DNA from: Lacimicrobium alkaliphilum
GTDB lineage: Bacteria > Pseudomonadota > Gammaproteobacteria > Enterobacterales > Alteromonadaceae
Assembly (NCBI RefSeq): GCF_002591895.1
Contig: NZ_NISX01000003.1
Coordinates: 141,732 to 205,731, forward strand
Direction: 5' to 3'
Length of the DNA: 64,000 nt
The notes under the pieces were generated by a model, which was given only the letters and a program-made list of their open reading frames with translations, was not told the origin of the DNA and did no database searches. Shown piece by piece: positions 38,986 through 48,531 of the stretch (positions within the stretch are counted from its first letter, which is position 1; each line of letters starts with the position of its first letter). Both the position numbers and the translations under genes were made by a program.

Positions 38986-39032
38986 AAGTGCCCTCTATCG
39001 CGACATTATGATAACCCTATACCATATCCTGA

Positions 39033-40442
39033 CTATTGCACATCCAGTTCTTTTAGTTTGCGGGTCAGCGTATTGCGGCCCCAGCCCAGCTTTCTTGCCG
39101 CCTCCTGCTTATGGCCATGGGTATAATGCAGAGCCCGCTCAAGCATAATTTTTTCCATCAGACGTTGGGCTTCGTTGAGGATGTCCTGTTCACCAGCCTG
39201 CAATTGCTTATCCGCCCAATGGCTGAGTAAGGTTTGCCAGTTACGGCCTTGTTGCTCCTCTTCCCTGGTCAGGGGTTGCTCGTAAAGCTCGGGGGGTAAA
39301 TCAGCCGGGATGATTTCCTGTCCACTGGCCATCACAGTTAACCAGCGGCAGAGATTCTCCAGTTGCCTCACATTACCAGGCCAGGGCAGCTTGCTGAGGA
39401 TCTGCCGGGTTTCCTTGCCCATCATCTTGGTTTCCACTTCAAGCTCCTTTGCCGCCTTGATCAGAAAGTGCCCCGCCAACAGCGGAATATCTTCCCGACG
39501 CTCTGATAAGCGCGGAATATGGATACGGATAACATTCAGTCGATGAAACAAGTCTTCACGGAATTTACCCTGAGCCACACGTTGTTCGAGGTTCTGGTGG
39601 GTCGCCGCAATAATACGCACGTCCACCGTTACCGGATTATGTCCACCAACCCGGTAGAATTGCCCATCGGCCAGCACCCGCAATAAGCGGGTTTGCACAT
39701 CCAATGGCATATCCCCGATCTCATCCAGAAACAGGGTTCCTCCGTTAGCCTGTTCAAAACGCCCCTGACGGGTAGTCTGAGCACCGGTAAAGGCGCCTTT
39801 CTCATGACCAAAAAGTTCAGACTCGATCAAATCAGTGGGGATTGCAGCCATATTCAGCGCGATAAAGGGCTCTTTGGAACGCGGACTATGCCGGTGCAGC
39901 GCCTGTGCCACCAATTCTTTACCGGTACCAGACTCACCATTGATAAGCACACTGATACTGGAGCGTGACAGCCTGCCGATGGCCCGAAACACCTCTTGCA
40001 TGGCCGGGGCTTCACCGATAATTTCAGTGACGATAGCCGGTTCCTGATGTGTCTGTTGTTTGAGTTGTTCTCGCGCATGTGACAACGCCCGTTTCACCAG
40101 ACTTACCGCATCGTCAATATCAAACGGCTTGGGCAGGTATTCAAAGGCGCCACTTTGATAGGCATTTACCGCACTGTCGAGATCGGAGTGCGCGGTCATG
40201 ATTATCACAGGCATATTGGCATACTGCTTATGCACCTCCTCCAAAAGCTCCATGCCATCCATCTGCGGCATGCGAATATCGGATACAATCACCTGCGGGG
40301 GTTGTTCTGCATTCAACTGCAACAGTAAATCCTGTGGATTTTCAAAGCTGAAACACTCAATATCGGCACTTTTCAACGCTTTTTGTAATACCCAGCGAAT
40401 CGAGCTGTCATCGTCCACTATCCAAACCGGTGCAGCACTCAT
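39033..40442 (-). CDS. ntrC: Nitrogen regulation response regulator NtrC (GlnG)
   Basis: This is the sigma-54-dependent activator of nitrogen-assimilation genes. From ATG 40442 it has 469 residues, the E. coli length; the in-frame GTG at 40445 is less likely. The receiver has the phospho-acceptor Asp55 in [13 protein letters not shown]. The AAA+ domain (about 145-380) carries Walker [11 protein letters not shown], the sigma-54 contact motif GAFTGA and [19 protein letters not shown]. The C-terminal Fis-type helix-turn-helix is [23 protein letters not shown]. Its start overlaps the ntrB stop by one base. Confidence 0.96.
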   Translation of the reverse strand: MSAAPVWIVDDDSSIRWVLQKALKSADIECFSFENPQDLLLQLNAEQPPQVIVSDIRMPQMDGMELLEEVHKQYANMPVIIMTAHSDLDSAVNAYQSGAFEYLPKPFDIDDAVSLVKRALSHAREQLKQQTHQEPAIVTEIIGEAPAMQEVFRAIGRLSRSSISVLINGESGTGKELVAQALHRHSPRSKEPFIALNMAAIPTDLIESELFGHEKGAFTGAQTTRQGRFEQANGGTLFLDEIGDMPLDVQTRLLRVLADGQFYRVGGHNPVTVDVRIIAATHQNLEQRVAQGKFREDLFHRLNVIRIHIPRLSERREDIPLLAGHFLIKAAKELEVETKMMGKETRQILSKLPWPGNVRQLENLCRWLTVMASGQEIIPADLPPELYEQPLTREEEQQGRNWQTLLSHWADKQLQAGEQDILNEAQRLMEKIMLERALHYTHGHKQEAARKLGWGRNTLTRKLKELDVQ

Positions 40443-41503
40443 CACTTTGGCTCCTTCTTATCTATTGGCAGGTAAATGGTAAATTCAGTGTGGCCCGGCC
40501 AGCTATCCACTTCAATCTTGCCCCGGTGGTGGTCGATCAGTGTCTGAGCGATAGACAGCCCCAGTCCTGTACCATCCTGATTACCCGTGGTCATCGGATA
40601 AAACAACGTGTCTTTGAGTTGCTCCGGAATACCGGGGCCATTATCAATAATACGAATACGGGCACACAACGGGTACCGAGTCCCGTGAATCGTCACCTGA
40701 CGCTCGATACGGGTGATAAAATCGATTCTCCCCTTGCCTTTCAGGGCTTGCACCGCATTACGGGCAATATTCAGTACCGCTTGCTGGATTTTTTCGTCGT
40801 CTACCCAAACCTCGGGGATGCTCGGGTCATAATCCCTGTACAGTTCAATTTCAGCAATATCATCCAGACTCAGCAAGGTTCGAATCTTTTCCAGTAGCTG
40901 ATGAAGGTTGTGCCATTTGAATCGCGGTGGATGATTAGGGCCCAGCAACCGATCAACCAGATTTCGGAGCCTGTCGGCTTGCTCAATGATCAATCCGGTG
41001 TATTCCTGTAACTCCAGATCGGCAAGTTCTTTTTCTAACAATTGTGCAGCACCGCGCAGACCGCCGAGCGGGTTCTTGATTTCGTGGGCCAGACCACGCA
41101 CCAGATCACGGGCTGCCTGCTGTTGCGCCCACTGCTGATTTTCCTGACTGATGCGTTTAAGGTTATCGATCTGTTTAATTTCCAGCAGCAAATAGCTGTT
41201 GTTTTCTTTTTCGAGACTGGAAACTGTGATTTCTGCCAGCGTGTGGCGACCGTCGGCAAAGGTCAGTTGCACCTCGCCATCTGAAAAGCTGTCGCGATAG
41301 CGAATTGCTTTATGCAAACGCGCCGTATCCAGACTCGAATAGAGAAAAATTTTACTCAGAGCCTGGCCCTGCAACTGATTACAACTCTGCTCAAAAAAAG
41401 ATTCAGCGGCAGCATTTGCAAAACAAACCGCAAGAGATTCATCTACAACCAGTATCCCCACCGACAAATTACTTACCAGATTTTGTGCTGACCAGGTTGT
41501 CAC
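40442..41503 (-). CDS. ntrB: Nitrogen regulation sensor histidine kinase NtrB (GlnL)
   Basis: This soluble kinase phosphorylates NtrC when nitrogen is limiting and is held in check by PII. The 353-residue product has a PAS domain (about 8-75, LVSNLSVGILVVDESLAVCFANAAAE). The phospho-acceptor His is in LVRGLAHEIKNPLGGLRG (about 145), and the HATPase domain runs about 240-345, with GNQDGTGLGLSIAQTLIDHH. No transmembrane helix is present, as usual. An NtrC-type dyad lies 43 bp upstream. Confidence 0.95.
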   Translation of the reverse strand: MTTWSAQNLVSNLSVGILVVDESLAVCFANAAAESFFEQSCNQLQGQALSKIFLYSSLDTARLHKAIRYRDSFSDGEVQLTFADGRHTLAEITVSSLEKENNSYLLLEIKQIDNLKRISQENQQWAQQQAARDLVRGLAHEIKNPLGGLRGAAQLLEKELADLELQEYTGLIIEQADRLRNLVDRLLGPNHPPRFKWHNLHQLLEKIRTLLSLDDIAEIELYRDYDPSIPEVWVDDEKIQQAVLNIARNAVQALKGKGRIDFITRIERQVTIHGTRYPLCARIRIIDNGPGIPEQLKDTLFYPMTTGNQDGTGLGLSIAQTLIDHHRGKIEVDSWPGHTEFTIYLPIDKKEPK

Positions 41504-41545
41504 CGCATCCCCTTATGTATTGACACTGCCTGCAAAGATAGCAAC

Positions 41546-41560
41546 GCACCAAAATAGTGC
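41546..41560. promoter_or_regulatory. NtrC-type dyad upstream of ntrB
   Basis: GCAC-CAAAATA-GTGC has the exact GCAC-N7-GTGC spacing of NtrC sites. It lies 43-57 bases before the ntrB start, so it may repress ntrBC as in E. coli. Confidence 0.7.
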
Positions 41561-41621
41561 AATTGAAATTTGCCTTGTCAGTCTCAGTATTTCTGCCAGG
41601 CCCTTTAGGGCAATGCAGCGG

Positions 41622-42131
41622 CTATTGGGGCCTGTTCAGTACTGAGGCCTGATGCAGGAAAAACTCTGTTGGGGAAGATGATGCAAGTACCTTGCCTGAA
41701 TTGTTTACATAGCGCACTTCGATAGTATGAGCCCCACGGTTTACCTCCGTAAGCTCAAAACGTGGGGAAGGGCTCGTCGCCAATGACTTACCGTCCATCA
41801 ATAATTCAAAGGCACCGGCACCTGTTGTCTGAGGTTGCATTTGTGCAACCACAGTCACCTTGCCCTGGTTATCGCGCAGGGTTTGCTGTGATTTAGGGTA
41901 AAGAATGGACAACTGATACTGTACTTCGGGTCGATCACTCTTATTGCGTGACGCAGCAGCATTCTTCGCAGCCAGCGACTCAGCGGTATTGACTCTTGGC
42001 AGCTCGACAGGCTCGGCACCCGCCACAGGCTGGTCCGTGTACATCACTGTACCGTCGGCTTTGATAACTTTATACAGCGTGTCTGCCTGCGCAGTAGTCA
42101 TCAGCAACAGCATTAACCAGAAATAACGCAT
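41622..42131 (-). CDS. DUF4124 domain periplasmic protein
   Basis: The 169-residue protein has a signal peptide (MRYFWLMLLLMTTAQA, cleavage near residue 16). An N-terminal DUF4124 domain (about 17-50, LYKVIKADGTVMYTDQPVAGA) contains the pattern YK..DG...YTD. The rest (about 70-165) resembles a beta-sandwich (VTVVAQMQPQTTGAGAFELLMDGK). DUF4124 proteins lie commonly between glnA and ntrB in gammaproteobacteria, but no role in nitrogen control has been shown. Function unknown. Confidence 0.85.
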   Translation of the reverse strand: MRYFWLMLLLMTTAQADTLYKVIKADGTVMYTDQPVAGAEPVELPRVNTAESLAAKNAAASRNKSDRPEVQYQLSILYPKSQQTLRDNQGKVTVVAQMQPQTTGAGAFELLMDGKSLATSPSPRFELTEVNRGAHTIEVRYVNNSGKVLASSSPTEFFLHQASVLNRPQ

Positions 42132-42309
42132 TGCGCCTCCTTAGTCAGTTTCCATAACCATTCCAGACTCAGTTTACGCTGTTTTTTACCAGTCTGCTGC
42201 AACCCAAAGGTATGTCGGTTAATTCCCATGTCGGAAGGACACTGACCGCTGCCCTACTTTTTCAGTTTTAACCATTTAACATTGCACCGATTTATCGGAC
42301 CGAGGACAT

Positions 42310-42340
42310 AAAAAAAGCGCCAGAAGGCGCTTTTTTTATT
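42310..42340 (-). terminator. Intrinsic terminator of glnA
   Basis: AGCGCC / GGCGCT stem with a 4-base loop (42316-42331) and T/A runs on both sides. It ends glnA on the minus strand, 11 bp after the stop. Confidence 0.9.
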
Positions 42341-42350
42341 GGTTCAGCAT

Positions 42351-43760
42351 TTAAACGCTGTAATACATATCGAACTCAACCGGATGAGTGGACATCGCCA
42401 GTTTTTCAACTTCGTCACGTTTAAGACCAATGTAAGCGTCAATCATATCGTCTGACATAACGCCACCTTCCCGGAGGAAGTCACGGTCGGCGTCTAATGC
42501 ATCCAGCGCCATCTCCAATGAGGAAGCGACGGTCGGAATCTCTTTGGCTTCTTCAGCAGGCAAATCGTATAAATCCTTATCCATGGCATCGCCAGGGTGG
42601 ATCTTGTTACGAATACCGTCCAGACCTGCCATCATCATTGCGGTAAAGGCCAGATAAGGGTTGGCAGTAGGATCAGGGAAACGCACTTCAATACGACGAG
42701 CCTTGGCACTGCTCACGTGTGGAATACGGATTGATGCACTGCGGTTACGGGCTGAATAAGCCAGCATCACAGGCGCTTCAAAACCGGGTACCAAACGCTT
42801 GTAAGAGTTGGTTGAGGCATTGGTAAAGGCATTGATAGCACGGGCGTGCTTGATGATACCGCCAATGTAGTAAAGCGCCTCTTCAGACAGTCCTGCGTAT
42901 TTATCACCCGCAAAGATGTTCTTGCCGTCTTTGCTGATCGACTGGTGTACATGCATACCGGAACCATTATCTCCTACGAGCGGCTTCGGCATAAAGGTAG
43001 CAGACTTACCATAGGCGTCGGCCACATTGTGCACGACATACTTGTAGATCTGAATCTCATCAGCCTTAGTTACCAGGGTATTAAAACGGCAGGCAATTTC
43101 ATTCTGTCCCGCTGTAGCAACCTCGTGGTGATGCGCCTCAATATACAAACCCATTTCTTCCATTACCAGGCACATGGCGGTACGAATATCATGCGCTGAG
43201 TCAACAGGTGGAACGGGAAAATACCCCCCTTTCACGCCAGGACGGTGACCCATGTTACCACCATCAATATCTGCACCTGAGTTCCACTTGGCTTCCATTG
43301 AATCGATTTCATAGAATGAACCGGCCATATCTGTGTGGAAACGCACATCATCAAACATAAAGAATTCTGGCTCGGGGCCAATCAGTACCGTATCGCCGAT
43401 ACCGGTAGATTTGAGATACTCTTCGGCACGTTTGGCCACGGAACGAGGGTCACGATCATAGCCCTGCATCGTGGTGGGTTCGACGATATCACAGCGGATA
43501 TTCACCTGAGTTTCCTCGGAAAAGGGGTCCAGTACCGCTGATTCAGGGTCGGGCATCAGAATCATGTCCGATTCGTTGATACCTTTCCAGCCGGAGATGG
43601 AAGAACCATCGAACATCTTGCCTTCTTCGAAAAACTCTTCATCAATGAGAGAACAAGGAATAGAAACGTGCTGCTCTTTACCTTTAGTATCGGTAAACCG
43701 CAGATCTACAAATTTTGCTTCGCTTTCTTGGATTAAATCCAGGGCCTTTTGTACTGACAT
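42351..43760 (-). CDS. glnA: Glutamine synthetase, type I (GlnA)
   Basis: This enzyme makes glutamine from glutamate, ammonia and ATP in a dodecamer. The 469 residues match type I-beta. The ATP/metal motifs GSGMHVHQS and the glutamate flap [11 protein letters not shown] are present. The adenylylation site Tyr398 in [10 protein letters not shown] indicates control by GlnE. Upstream are a sigma-54 promoter and NtrC dyads, so transcription should rise on nitrogen limitation. typA is divergent and DUF4124-ntrB-ntrC follow, the usual glnA-ntrBC order. Confidence 0.97.
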   Translation of the reverse strand: MSVQKALDLIQESEAKFVDLRFTDTKGKEQHVSIPCSLIDEEFFEEGKMFDGSSISGWKGINESDMILMPDPESAVLDPFSEETQVNIRCDIVEPTTMQGYDRDPRSVAKRAEEYLKSTGIGDTVLIGPEPEFFMFDDVRFHTDMAGSFYEIDSMEAKWNSGADIDGGNMGHRPGVKGGYFPVPPVDSAHDIRTAMCLVMEEMGLYIEAHHHEVATAGQNEIACRFNTLVTKADEIQIYKYVVHNVADAYGKSATFMPKPLVGDNGSGMHVHQSISKDGKNIFAGDKYAGLSEEALYYIGGIIKHARAINAFTNASTNSYKRLVPGFEAPVMLAYSARNRSASIRIPHVSSAKARRIEVRFPDPTANPYLAFTAMMMAGLDGIRNKIHPGDAMDKDLYDLPAEEAKEIPTVASSLEMALDALDADRDFLREGGVMSDDMIDAYIGLKRDEVEKLAMSTHPVEFDMYYSV

Positions 43761-43824
43761 TATGTCCTCCAGGTTGAATATTTAAAGGCTGAATAATTTC
43801 ACTCTATACCGTTGCTCCTAACGA

Positions 43825-43840
43825 AGCGATAATCGTGCCA
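43825..43840 (-). promoter_or_regulatory. Sigma-54 promoter of glnA
   Basis: The minus strand reads TGGCAC-GATTA-TCGCT, against consensus TGGCAC-N5-TTGCW. GG at -24 and GC at -12 are conserved with correct spacing; one base deviates. It lies 65-80 bases before the glnA ATG. Confidence 0.78.
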
Positions 43841-43864
43841 ACCATATTAGCCTGGCTGCAAGCC

Positions 43865-43879
43865 GCACTCTGCCGGTGC
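43865..43879. promoter_or_regulatory. NtrC-type dyad 1 upstream of glnA
   Basis: GCAC-TCTGCCG-GTGC is a perfect half-site pair with N7 spacing, about 25 bases upstream of the sigma-54 element. Confidence 0.65.
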
Positions 43880-43916
43880 ATGACCCCGCAACCACGGCAC
43901 ATTACAAATTGTCATC

Positions 43917-43931
43917 GCACTGAATTAGTGC
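43917..43931. promoter_or_regulatory. NtrC-type dyad 2 upstream of glnA
   Basis: GCAC-TGAATTA-GTGC is a second perfect dyad, about 77 bases upstream of the sigma-54 element, in the usual enhancer range. Half-sites recur near 43938 and 43999. Confidence 0.75.
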
Positions 43932-44030
43932 ATTACTGCACCATTTTGGGCTGCGATTCCGCTTCTGTTGCACCTAAAGGTAGCCGAATTCCAATTTGGT
44001 GCAATAACCAATTCAGTCGTCTGAACTTAC

Positions 44031-44231
44031 TCATCGATTAACTGACGCATATTTTCGCCGCTTCTTTTTTATAATAAAAACTAAACAATCCGCCAGCAGA
44101 CTATGAGCGGCCCAGCCGATCAGCATATCTGCCCCAAACATATCCATGACAGGCCAGCGCCATGGTATACCTGCACTATAGATCGCCAGCGGATAAAACG
44201 ATGACCAGTAAATCGGGGGCAGGTAAAAATA
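44031..44231 (-). pseudogene. Possible remnant of a small membrane protein
   Basis: The minus strand has an open frame of 66 codons with protein-like composition: YFYLPPIYWSSFYPLAIYSA near its start, then IPWRWPVMDMF and ADMLIGWAAHSLLADCLVFI, then a KKKRRK tail. It is entered directly after a stop and has no start codon before the internal ATG (38 codons). It may be a 5'-truncated gene or chance; family unknown. It would transcribe toward glnA. Confidence 0.3.
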
Positions 44232-44358
44232 TCAGGCCAATATTTGCACTATCTATACCATCCATGTTTCCGTATAATCCGCGCCCACTGTGAACCATGC
44301 GGAACGCCAAAGAATTTTTTAGGCCCCCCCAAAAGGCACCCAAAGCCAGGAACTATGA

Positions 44359-46200
44359 ATGCACGACCATACAAAACATTTTGATCTCAATCACTTACGC
44401 AATGTTGCCATTATTGCTCACGTCGATCACGGCAAGACCACTCTGGTAGACAAACTGCTTCAGCAGTCTGGTACCCTGGACAGCCGCAAAGATGCTGATG
44501 AACGGGTAATGGACTCAAACGCACTGGAGAAAGAGCGCGGCATTACCATTCTGGCTAAAAACACTGCGATAAACTGGCAGGACTACCGGATTAATATTCT
44601 CGATACTCCGGGACATGCCGATTTCGGCGGCGAAGTTGAACGGGTGTTGTCGATGGCCGACTCTGTGTTGCTGTTGGTGGATGCCGTAGATGGCCCCATG
44701 CCACAGACACGCTTTGTAACCCAGAAAGCTTTTTCACACGGTCTTAATCCGATTCTGGTGATCAATAAAATTGACCGCCCTGGAGCCCGTCCTGACTGGG
44801 TAATGGATCAGGTCTTTGACCTGTTTGACAATCTGGGTGCCAACGATCAACAACTGGATTTCCCCGTTGTCTATGCTTCAGCATTACAGGGTTGGGCCAG
44901 TATGGACGAAACCGCCACGGGCGGTGATATGACTCCCCTGTTTGAAGCCATTGTTGAGAAAGTCTCTCCGCCTGATGCCAATCCAGATGGCGCGCTGCAG
45001 ATGCAGATTTCCCAGTTAGATTATTCAAGCTATCTGGGCGTTATTGGTATTGGCCGTCTGAAACAAGGCCAGGTTCAGGTGAACCAGCAGGTAACGATTG
45101 TGGGTGCTGATGGCAGCAAGCGCAATGGCAAAATTGGCAAGGTATTTGGCTATCTGGGCCTGGACCGTTACGAAGCACAAAGTGCCTCAGCCGGTGACAT
45201 TATTGCCCTCAGCGGCCTGGGTGAACTGAAAATCTCTGATACGCTCTGTGCCGTGGATGCCGTTGAAGCTTTGCCGGCCCTGACTGTGGATGAGCCAACG
45301 GTGACCATGACCTTTCAGGTTAATACCTCACCGTTTGCGGGTCAGGATGGCAAGTTTGTTACCTCGAGACAGATTCTTGAACGCCTGCAAACCGAGCTGA
45401 AGCACAACGTCGCCCTGCGTGTCGAAGAGACCATAGATCCGGATAAGTTCCGGGTTTCGGGCCGTGGTGAATTGCACCTTGGTGTATTGATAGAGAATAT
45501 GCGCCGCGAAGGATACGAGCTGGCTGTATCGCGCCCTGAGGTTATTCTTAAAAAAGAGGGCGAGCAATTATTGGAGCCCTTCGAGATGCTGACAGTGGAT
45601 ATCGAAGAAGAGCATCAGGGCTCCATAATGGAACAGCTTGGCCTGCGTAAGGCAGAAATGCGCGATATGAACCCCGATGGTAAAGGCAGGGTACGTATCG
45701 ACTTTATGGTTCCCAGCCGTGGCCTGATCGGTTTCCAGACCGACTTTATGACACTGACATCCGGTAGCGGCCTGATTTATCATACGTTTGACAGTTACCA
45801 ACCCCATGTGGGTGGTCGCATCGGCCAGCGTAACAATGGCGTACTGATATCAAACGGTAAAGGCAAAGCACTGGCCTACGCGCTGTTTAATCTGCAGGAA
45901 CGTGGCCGTCTGTTTACCGGTCATGGTGAAGAAGTCTATGAAGGACAGGTTATCGGTATTCACAGTCGCTCAAACGATCTGACCGTAAACTGCCTTAAAG
46001 GCAAGCAATTGACTAACGTGCGGGCGGCCGGAACTGACGAAGCGCTGACGCTCTCACCACCGATCAGAATGACCCTGGAACAGGCTCTCGAATTTATCGA
46101 CGATGACGAACTGGTGGAAGTCACGCCTAACCATATCCGGTTACGCAAACGGTTTTTGACTGAAAACGAACGTAAGCGGGCATCCAGAAGCAGCGATTAA
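44359..46200 (+). CDS. typA: Ribosome-associated GTPase TypA/BipA
   Basis: This translational GTPase takes part in 50S assembly and stress or cold adaptation. The 613-residue protein has G1 [10 protein letters not shown] (about 20-29), switch [15 protein letters not shown]4 [12 protein letters not shown], the beta-barrel domain II, EF-G-like domains III and V, and the BipA-specific C-terminal domain ([28 protein letters not shown]). It is divergent from glnA, as in E. coli, and ends in a strong terminator. Confidence 0.97.
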   Translation: MHDHTKHFDLNHLRNVAIIAHVDHGKTTLVDKLLQQSGTLDSRKDADERVMDSNALEKERGITILAKNTAINWQDYRINILDTPGHADFGGEVERVLSMADSVLLLVDAVDGPMPQTRFVTQKAFSHGLNPILVINKIDRPGARPDWVMDQVFDLFDNLGANDQQLDFPVVYASALQGWASMDETATGGDMTPLFEAIVEKVSPPDANPDGALQMQISQLDYSSYLGVIGIGRLKQGQVQVNQQVTIVGADGSKRNGKIGKVFGYLGLDRYEAQSASAGDIIALSGLGELKISDTLCAVDAVEALPALTVDEPTVTMTFQVNTSPFAGQDGKFVTSRQILERLQTELKHNVALRVEETIDPDKFRVSGRGELHLGVLIENMRREGYELAVSRPEVILKKEGEQLLEPFEMLTVDIEEEHQGSIMEQLGLRKAEMRDMNPDGKGRVRIDFMVPSRGLIGFQTDFMTLTSGSGLIYHTFDSYQPHVGGRIGQRNNGVLISNGKGKALAYALFNLQERGRLFTGHGEEVYEGQVIGIHSRSNDLTVNCLKGKQLTNVRAAGTDEALTLSPPIRMTLEQALEFIDDDELVEVTPNHIRLRKRFLTENERKRASRSSD

Positions 46201-46227
46201 TATCGCCGCCCACAAGCGTACCGCAAA

Positions 46228-46264
46228 AGCCGCAGAAGAAATTCTTCTGCGGCTTTTTTGTTTT
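46228..46264 (+). terminator. Intrinsic terminator of typA
   Basis: The 11-13-bp stem AGCCGCAGAAGAA / TTCTTCTGCGGCT with a short loop (46229-46254) is followed by TTTTTTG. Confidence 0.93.
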
Positions 46265-46351
46265 TTCAGTTACAAGAATAATCACGTCATCCTGATGGCA
46301 ATCAGGATCTTTAAACTGCGGCTCTGCGGTAAAAGCTTCTTTTGTGGCTTA

Positions 46352-47281
46352 TCAGGGTAGTCGCTTAAGGATATAGTCCAGCGCACCTGTCACTGCCGCT
46401 ATTTGCGCCTCATTACACTGCTGTGGTGTTGCCCTCGGGCTGTCCGGATACACCTCCGTAGTGGTTTTATATCTGGCGTCAGTAAAGCCGATACATAGCC
46501 CGTATTCTTTCGTCGGATAGTAAATGAGACCGCGTCGCGCAACAGGAGAGCCGATCAGCTTGCCCTCATTGTCGGCCTCAGCAATATGCGTCACCTTACT
46601 CACAGAATCCAGTACCGCTTGCTGGAAGTCAGGTTCCTGTTTATTACTGTCTCCCACCAGATAAAAACCATCGGGGATATTCCAGTTATGATTGGTCACA
46701 CCGTCTCGCGCAGCCAGCGCCGGCCTGAATTCCGCGTTGTCTGAATCCGTTGTCTCATGTAAGTCAATATGAACAAGAATATCGGTTCTTTGTTTTTGCA
46801 CCCAGGCCATTACCAATGCCGACTCAGGCACCGGACTGTACGCTGTGAAGTTGCGGTTAGGATCCAGTGTCTCTGGATTCCAGCGGTTGATGGTTTCATA
46901 AGCCCAGGGGCTGATGCAGGGCGCGATCAGTAAATTCATCCGCTCACTGTAATCTTGCGCTACGTCCTTCAGAAACCCCAGAGCCCCCTGCACACCGCTG
47001 GTTTCATAGCCATGCACACCACCGGTAATCAAAGCGGCAGGACGATCATCCTGCCAGCCTGGCCCTCTGATACCAAACAACGGGTAACGTTGTTCAGCAT
47101 AATCAAGTTGCCCATATTGCTGCACATCAAAATTCGCCGGCAAGGCGTCGAGTTGGCTGACCACGTCATCACTATAGCTACGCTTTATCTGCTGCGCCGC
47201 CAGCCATTGTGCTTTTTCTTTATCGCTCCAGGCTCTTCCCGGTGTGCCGATAGGGTAAGATGTTGTCATAACAGATGTCAC
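46352..47281 (-). CDS. M14 family zinc carboxypeptidase
   Basis: The 309-residue product starts at GTG 47281 (GGAG 11 bases upstream; ATG 47269 is also possible). It has the M14 zinc ligands His and Glu in GGVHGYETSGVQGAL and His in VHIDLHETTDSDN. The catalytic Glu is likely in ARYKTTTEVYPDSP near the end. The compact size and ESALVMAWVQKQ region fit M14-type peptidases or deacylases. No signal peptide is seen, so it is probably cytosolic. Substrate unknown. Confidence 0.85.
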   Translation of the reverse strand: MTSVMTTSYPIGTPGRAWSDKEKAQWLAAQQIKRSYSDDVVSQLDALPANFDVQQYGQLDYAEQRYPLFGIRGPGWQDDRPAALITGGVHGYETSGVQGALGFLKDVAQDYSERMNLLIAPCISPWAYETINRWNPETLDPNRNFTAYSPVPESALVMAWVQKQRTDILVHIDLHETTDSDNAEFRPALAARDGVTNHNWNIPDGFYLVGDSNKQEPDFQQAVLDSVSKVTHIAEADNEGKLIGSPVARRGLIYYPTKEYGLCIGFTDARYKTTTEVYPDSPRATPQQCNEAQIAAVTGALDYILKRLP

Positions 47282-47422
47282 TGAGTCATTTTCTCCTGTC
47301 TGGCATCATAACAAAGGTTTATTCGCCTTACCCAAATAAAGGCCGGCAGAAACAGACTAAAGACTTTTATGATACTCATCGGATCTGTAGGATAGAGCCA
47401 TTACCATAAAGAGGGACTGAGT

Positions 47423-48523
47423 ATGCGCACGTTGATGATAATAGTGAGCCTGTTGGCATTGTCTGCGTGTAAGGAACCCATCAAGACGTCTCAGGAAAAT
47501 ATTCGCCCCATTGCCTGGATGCAGGTGCAATCGGTACAGCTTGAACAAATTCGTCGCTTATCCGGTACCCTGGCCCCGGTCGAAGCCACTGATCTGAGTT
47601 TTGAAGTCAATGGCAAAGTCGCCACGGTATCGGTAAAGCTCGGTGAATCTGTACGCCGTGATCAGCAACTGGCCAGTCTGGAACAACGTAATTTCACTCT
47701 TGGTCTGCAATCCGCTCAGGCTTCACTGGCGCAAGCACAAGCCACCCTCACCGAAACAGAAAACGAATATCGTCGCTATGCCGAACTGGTTGAACAGGGC
47801 GTGGTATCGCGCTCAGGGTTTGATAATGCCAAAGGTTCCTATGAGACCGCTCGCAGCGCAGCAGCAGTGGCAGAAGCGCAACTGGACATTGCCCGTAAAA
47901 ATCTTCAGGACAGCGTTCTGGTATCACCTTATGACGGTGTCATTACCCGTCGATTAATTGAACCCTCCATGCAGATTGCCGCTGGCCAGACTGTGTTTGA
48001 GATTGAAGGTAATCATGGCCTCGAAGCCAGAGTCATGGTGCCAGAAACGATAATTCAGGAACTTCACCGGGATATGCAGGTGCCCGTGCATTTTCCCGCT
48101 GCCGAGAACCTTACGGTTGAGGGTATTGTCAGCGAAATTGGCACCCGTGCAGAGGCGGCAAATGCGTTTCCGGTGGTGGTAAGGCTGACAAACGCACCCT
48201 CCCGGTTAAGAGCAGGCATGACGGCTGAGGTAGATTTCACTTTTGAAGCAACAGGCCGTAGCGGTCATCGTGGAACCAGTATTAAAGTGCCAGTGGCGGC
48301 GGTGGCCGCGGGGGACGGACAAACAGCCCATGTGTTTGTGTATAACGCAGAAAAACAACAGGTCAGTAAGCGTCAGGTACAAACCGAAAATCTGCTCAAC
48401 AACGAAGTGTATATTTCCTCAGGACTGGAGGCCGGAGAAATCATTGCAGTTGCCGGTGTAGCCTTTCTGCGCGATGGCCAGCCCGTTACGCTTTTGGATC
48501 AGCAAGTGCAAGTGTTTAACTGA
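47423..48523 (+). CDS. RND efflux periplasmic adaptor lipoprotein
   Basis: This membrane-fusion protein of 366 residues starts with a lipoprotein signal MRTLMIIVSLLALSAC, giving a lipidated Cys16. A barrel-sandwich part (LSFEVNGKVATVSVKLGESV) and an alpha-hairpin (about 85-150, LAQAQATLTETENEYRRYAELVEQG) follow. VSPYDGVITRRLIEPSMQIAAGQ is the typical lipoyl-like return. It links the inner-membrane pump to an outer channel. 8 bp separate it from the permease gene; no outer channel gene is nearby. Confidence 0.92.
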   Translation: MRTLMIIVSLLALSACKEPIKTSQENIRPIAWMQVQSVQLEQIRRLSGTLAPVEATDLSFEVNGKVATVSVKLGESVRRDQQLASLEQRNFTLGLQSAQASLAQAQATLTETENEYRRYAELVEQGVVSRSGFDNAKGSYETARSAAAVAEAQLDIARKNLQDSVLVSPYDGVITRRLIEPSMQIAAGQTVFEIEGNHGLEARVMVPETIIQELHRDMQVPVHFPAAENLTVEGIVSEIGTRAEAANAFPVVVRLTNAPSRLRAGMTAEVDFTFEATGRSGHRGTSIKVPVAAVAAGDGQTAHVFVYNAEKQQVSKRQVQTENLLNNEVYISSGLEAGEIIAVAGVAFLRDGQPVTLLDQQVQVFN

Positions 48524-48531
48524 GGTCAGAT

